The notes under the pieces were generated by a model. It was not told the origin of the DNA and made no database searches. It was given only the letters and a program-made list of their open reading frames with translations. A stretch of DNA of 64,000 bases from JABDMH01 sp965223165 (GTDB taxonomy: Bacteria > Bacteroidota > Bacteroidia > Chitinophagales > Saprospiraceae), in contig CBDCVQ010000014.1 in the NCBI GenBank assembly GCA_965223165.1, forward strand, positions 372,001 to 436,000, given 5' to 3'. Position 1 is the stretch's first letter. Each line of letters starts with the position of its first letter. Positions 61,859 to 64,000 of this stretch are shown here, in pieces. The translations under genes and the position numbers were made by a program.

Positions 61859-63319
61859 ATGGTACATTTCAAGAAGCAGATCGTTCTTGCAATGCTTGCA
61901 ATCCTTCTGACGAGTTTTACACAAATGCAGGCGCAAAATCTCGATAAACCCAATGTGGTTATTGTATTTATTGACGATGAGGGTTACGGGGATGTGGGCT
62001 GCTATGGAGCGACCGGATTTGAAACGCCCAACCTGGACCAAATGGCCAGCAGAGGCATGCGTTTTACCAATTTCTATTCCGCGCAGCCCGTCTGTAGTGC
62101 TTCACGGGCAGGCCTCCTCACTGGATGTTACCCTAATAGAATAGGCTTTTCGGGTGCCCTGTTTCCGCATCATAAAATTGGTATCAACCCGGAAGAATTT
62201 ACCATGGCGGAGATGTTTAAGGCGCAGGGATACGCCACGGCTTGTTTTGGCAAATGGCATTTGGGTTGGCAGAAAGAGTTTCTTCCGTTGCAGCATGGTT
62301 TCGATGAGTATGTGGGGCTGCCCTACTCAAATGATATGTGGCCTCATAGTGATGTGACCGGTGAACGATTGCCCAAGGACAAAGGACGTGGATCCTATCC
62401 AGAGCTTCCCCTCATCGTGGGAGATGAAATTTCGGAAACCATTACCAGCCTGGAAGATCAAGATAAATTGACCACCCTCTACACCGAAAAAGCGGTGGAC
62501 TTCATCCAACGGAATGCCAATCATCCCTTCTTCTTGTATGTGCCCCACACGATGGGACACATTCCGCTGGGGGTTTCGGATAAATTCCGAGGGAAGAGCG
62601 AGCAAGGTCTCTACGGTGATGTGATGATGGAAATTGATTGGTCCGTCGGTGAAATCATCAGCGCCCTGGAGGAAAACGATATTGCAGAGCATACCATCGT
62701 CATCTTCACCACCGACAATGGACCCTGGTTAAACTTTGGCAACCATGCTGGCTCCGCCGGTGGACTGCGTGAAGGGAAAACGACTAGCTGGGATGGTGGA
62801 CAAAGAGTACCTTTTATCATACAATGGCCAGGGAACGTTCCGGCGGGCTTGGTTTGCAATAAACTAGCCTGCGCCATTGATCTACTGCCCACATTTGCCG
62901 CGATAACCAAGAGCAAATTGTCGGACAACAAAATTGATGGCTTGGACATTAGCTCTCTATTCGCTGGCGATTTCAAATCGGAACCTCGCGAAACGGTGCT
63001 ATTCTATCATGGCAAGAACAATCTTAATGCCGTCCGAAAGGGCAATTGGAAGTTGGTACTTCCCCATACGTATCGGTCGTACGACACAGAACCTGGCAAC
63101 GACGGGCACGGAGGCAAGCGGATAAAAGTGGACATTGACCAGCCCGAACTGTATAATATGATGCGCGATCCGGGTGAACAGTATAATGTGATCGAGTATT
63201 ATCCCGACAAAGTTATCGAGATCATGGCCGTGGTAGACAAAGCCCGGGAAGAACTGGGAGATCTAAATGTGGGCATAGAGAAAGGGGCTGAAAACCGAGC
63301 GATCGGTCAATTGGAGTAG
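61859..63319 (+). CDS. S1-family arylsulfatase-like exported sulfatase
   Basis: A 486-residue formylglycine-dependent sulfatase. ATG 61859 gives signal peptide FKKQIVLAMLAILLTSFTQ and an AQN cleavage site; the GTG 61823 alternative only lengthens the n-region. The formylglycine motif is CSASR at residue 79 in QPVCSASRAGLLTGCYPNRI. Other conserved parts are VVIVFIDDEGYGDVG, GKWHLGW, VPHTMGHIPLGVS, FTTDNGPWLNFG, and DPGEQYNVIEYYP. It differs in motif type from the two sulfatases at the left end (CQPSR and CAPTR), so three distinct S1 subgroups occur. The DUF1553/DUF1501 pair lies directly upstream, so these three may form one degradation unit. Confidence 0.95.
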   Translation: MVHFKKQIVLAMLAILLTSFTQMQAQNLDKPNVVIVFIDDEGYGDVGCYGATGFETPNLDQMASRGMRFTNFYSAQPVCSASRAGLLTGCYPNRIGFSGALFPHHKIGINPEEFTMAEMFKAQGYATACFGKWHLGWQKEFLPLQHGFDEYVGLPYSNDMWPHSDVTGERLPKDKGRGSYPELPLIVGDEISETITSLEDQDKLTTLYTEKAVDFIQRNANHPFFLYVPHTMGHIPLGVSDKFRGKSEQGLYGDVMMEIDWSVGEIISALEENDIAEHTIVIFTTDNGPWLNFGNHAGSAGGLREGKTTSWDGGQRVPFIIQWPGNVPAGLVCNKLACAIDLLPTFAAITKSKLSDNKIDGLDISSLFAGDFKSEPRETVLFYHGKNNLNAVRKGNWKLVLPHTYRSYDTEPGNDGHGGKRIKVDIDQPELYNMMRDPGEQYNVIEYYPDKVIEIMAVVDKAREELGDLNVGIEKGAENRAIGQLE

Positions 63320-63501
63320 CACTTTTGCGTTGTGCCCTTCCTAAACCATTTTGGGACCAAGGATAAACAAAGGGATCTGGGCGTCAATGCCATCTTTGTG
63401 CACGGTGGTTCGAGCGAAGCAGCTGTATCAGAATTTGATCAAATGATGGATCGAGGAGCCTAGGAGCTATGGCCTTGTCCTCAATTGAACCCCTCGCGGG
63501 C

Positions 63502-64000
63502 CTACTCCGAAGCTCCCTCGATGAAGAAAATGGACTGCAAATTGCCCGCAATATCATCAATGCCGATCGTGGTAGCAATTCCCATATTCTTTAATAAATG
63601 TTTTATCTCCGGAGGATCTCTCCGTATGAGGTCATAGAATTTCCGGAGATCAGACATGAGGGATTCTGAGACCTCCATTTTCTCCTGACCAGTCAAGGTG
63701 ACCGCAAGTCTGAACACATCGTTTCTGTGCTTCCTGAGATCTCTCGAATCTACTTGCTGCCCTTGTTCCCTTTTTGCAGAAAGATCCAAATGAGCCTTAA
63801 TTTTAAGACATATTAGCAATGCCGGAGTGGCTATGCGAAGCCCTTCGATCACATTGCTATTAGCTTGCACAAGGGCATAGTAATCTTCATCCATCAGTAT
63901 GGCAGATAGACTTGAAATTTCCTCATCGACCGGAATAGGGACAAGGTGATGGCCTTCAATCTCAGGGATGACATCTGGTCGTCGTGAAAAAAGCTCAATC
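63502..64000 (-). CDS. AbiEii-like nucleotidyltransferase, C-terminal part, continues past the window
   Basis: The frame is open from 63502 to the window end on the minus strand, so only the C-terminal 165 residues are present. It contains LRIATPALLICLKIKAHLDL, then SAKREQGQQVDSRDLRKHRN and DVFRLAVTL, the pattern K-A-x-A-x-L-D-L...V-x-S-x-D-x-x-K-H-x-x-D-V seen in AbiEii/nucleotidyltransferase-like toxin proteins. An upstream stretch (HHLVPIPVDEEISSLSAIL) belongs to the same frame. The internal ATG 63894 is not the start. The catalytic G-S-x(9-12)-D-x-D would be beyond the window. It may belong to another toxin-antitoxin or defence locus. Confidence 0.75.
   Translation of the reverse strand, partial: IELFSRRPDVIPEIEGHHLVPIPVDEEISSLSAILMDEDYYALVQANSNVIEGLRIATPALLICLKIKAHLDLSAKREQGQQVDSRDLRKHRNDVFRLAVTLTGQEKMEVSESLMSDLRKFYDLIRRDPPEIKHLLKNMGIATTIGIDDIAGNLQSIFFIEGASE

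Overview
The window comes from a Bacteroidota chromosome, most likely a free-living polysaccharide degrader of the Saprospiria type. The evidence is a SusC/SusD pair, lipoproteins with Bacteroidota-style lipoboxes, a TANFOR-like protein, a DUF2911 protein, a CRTAC1/VCBS giant lipoprotein, and a -7 TAnnTTTG promoter. There is no rRNA, no tRNA that I can recognise and no CRISPR array. Three genes carry apparent single-base frameshifts (near 405, 40930 and 58980). These may be real decay or sequence errors.

Layout. (1) 1-9080: a polysaccharide utilisation locus with SusC (C-terminal part), SusD, a GH78 alpha-L-rhamnosidase with its full catalytic set, and two S1 sulfatases; the likely substrate is a sulfated rhamnose-containing glycan such as an ulvan-like algal polymer. 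(2) 9267-21956: a minus-strand run of an NmrA-like reductase, DUF2911 protein, HExxH lipoprotein, CRTAC1/VCBS lipoprotein, serine hydrolase, alpha/beta hydrolase and GH3 glucosidase, with a 166-bp hairpin MITE. (3) 22014-43050: an accessory region, described below. (4) 43064-50112: a Tat-exported amidohydrolase, phosphatidylserine decarboxylase-like protein, an ECF sigma/membrane protein pair and a lipoprotein made of repeated DVKAI units. (5) 50311-54700: a probable defence cluster with a DUF488 fusion and partner, a proteasome-beta-like Ntn hydrolase, and a TIR-like protein. (6) 55299-63319: S9 peptidase, PSCyt1/DUF1549/DUF1553 protein, DUF1501 protein and a third sulfatase. A partial AbiEii-like nucleotidyltransferase gene runs off the right end.

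The most interesting part is 22.8-42.6 kb. A TANFOR/Fn3/coiled-coil protein is translationally coupled to a 1017-residue exported polymorphic toxin ending in an Endonuclea_NS_2-type (YeeF-like) nuclease, followed directly by a YezG-like immunity gene. Downstream lies a bank of promoterless toxin-tip/immunity cassettes: a WHH nuclease with a SUKH-like immunity gene; a second, divergent NS_2 nuclease interrupted by an IS630-family element; and a third cassette with a possible PD-(D/E)xK toxin and a beta-propeller-like immunity protein. Two cassettes keep about 280 bp of almost identical 'neck' sequence upstream. The two NS_2 cassettes also share the 3' end of the immunity gene. This looks like a double-armed gene-conversion system for swapping toxin tips. 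Between the expressed toxin and the silent bank sits a mobile module: XRE regulator, SymE-like protein, CHC2/Toprim/ATPase primase, two overlapping tyrosine recombinases (the second with a degenerate active site), and about 1.37 kb of GC-rich, hairpin-dense non-coding DNA. A relic of a related integrase lies at the far end of the bank.

All functional statements rest on motif recognition by eye. No database search or folding calculation was run.
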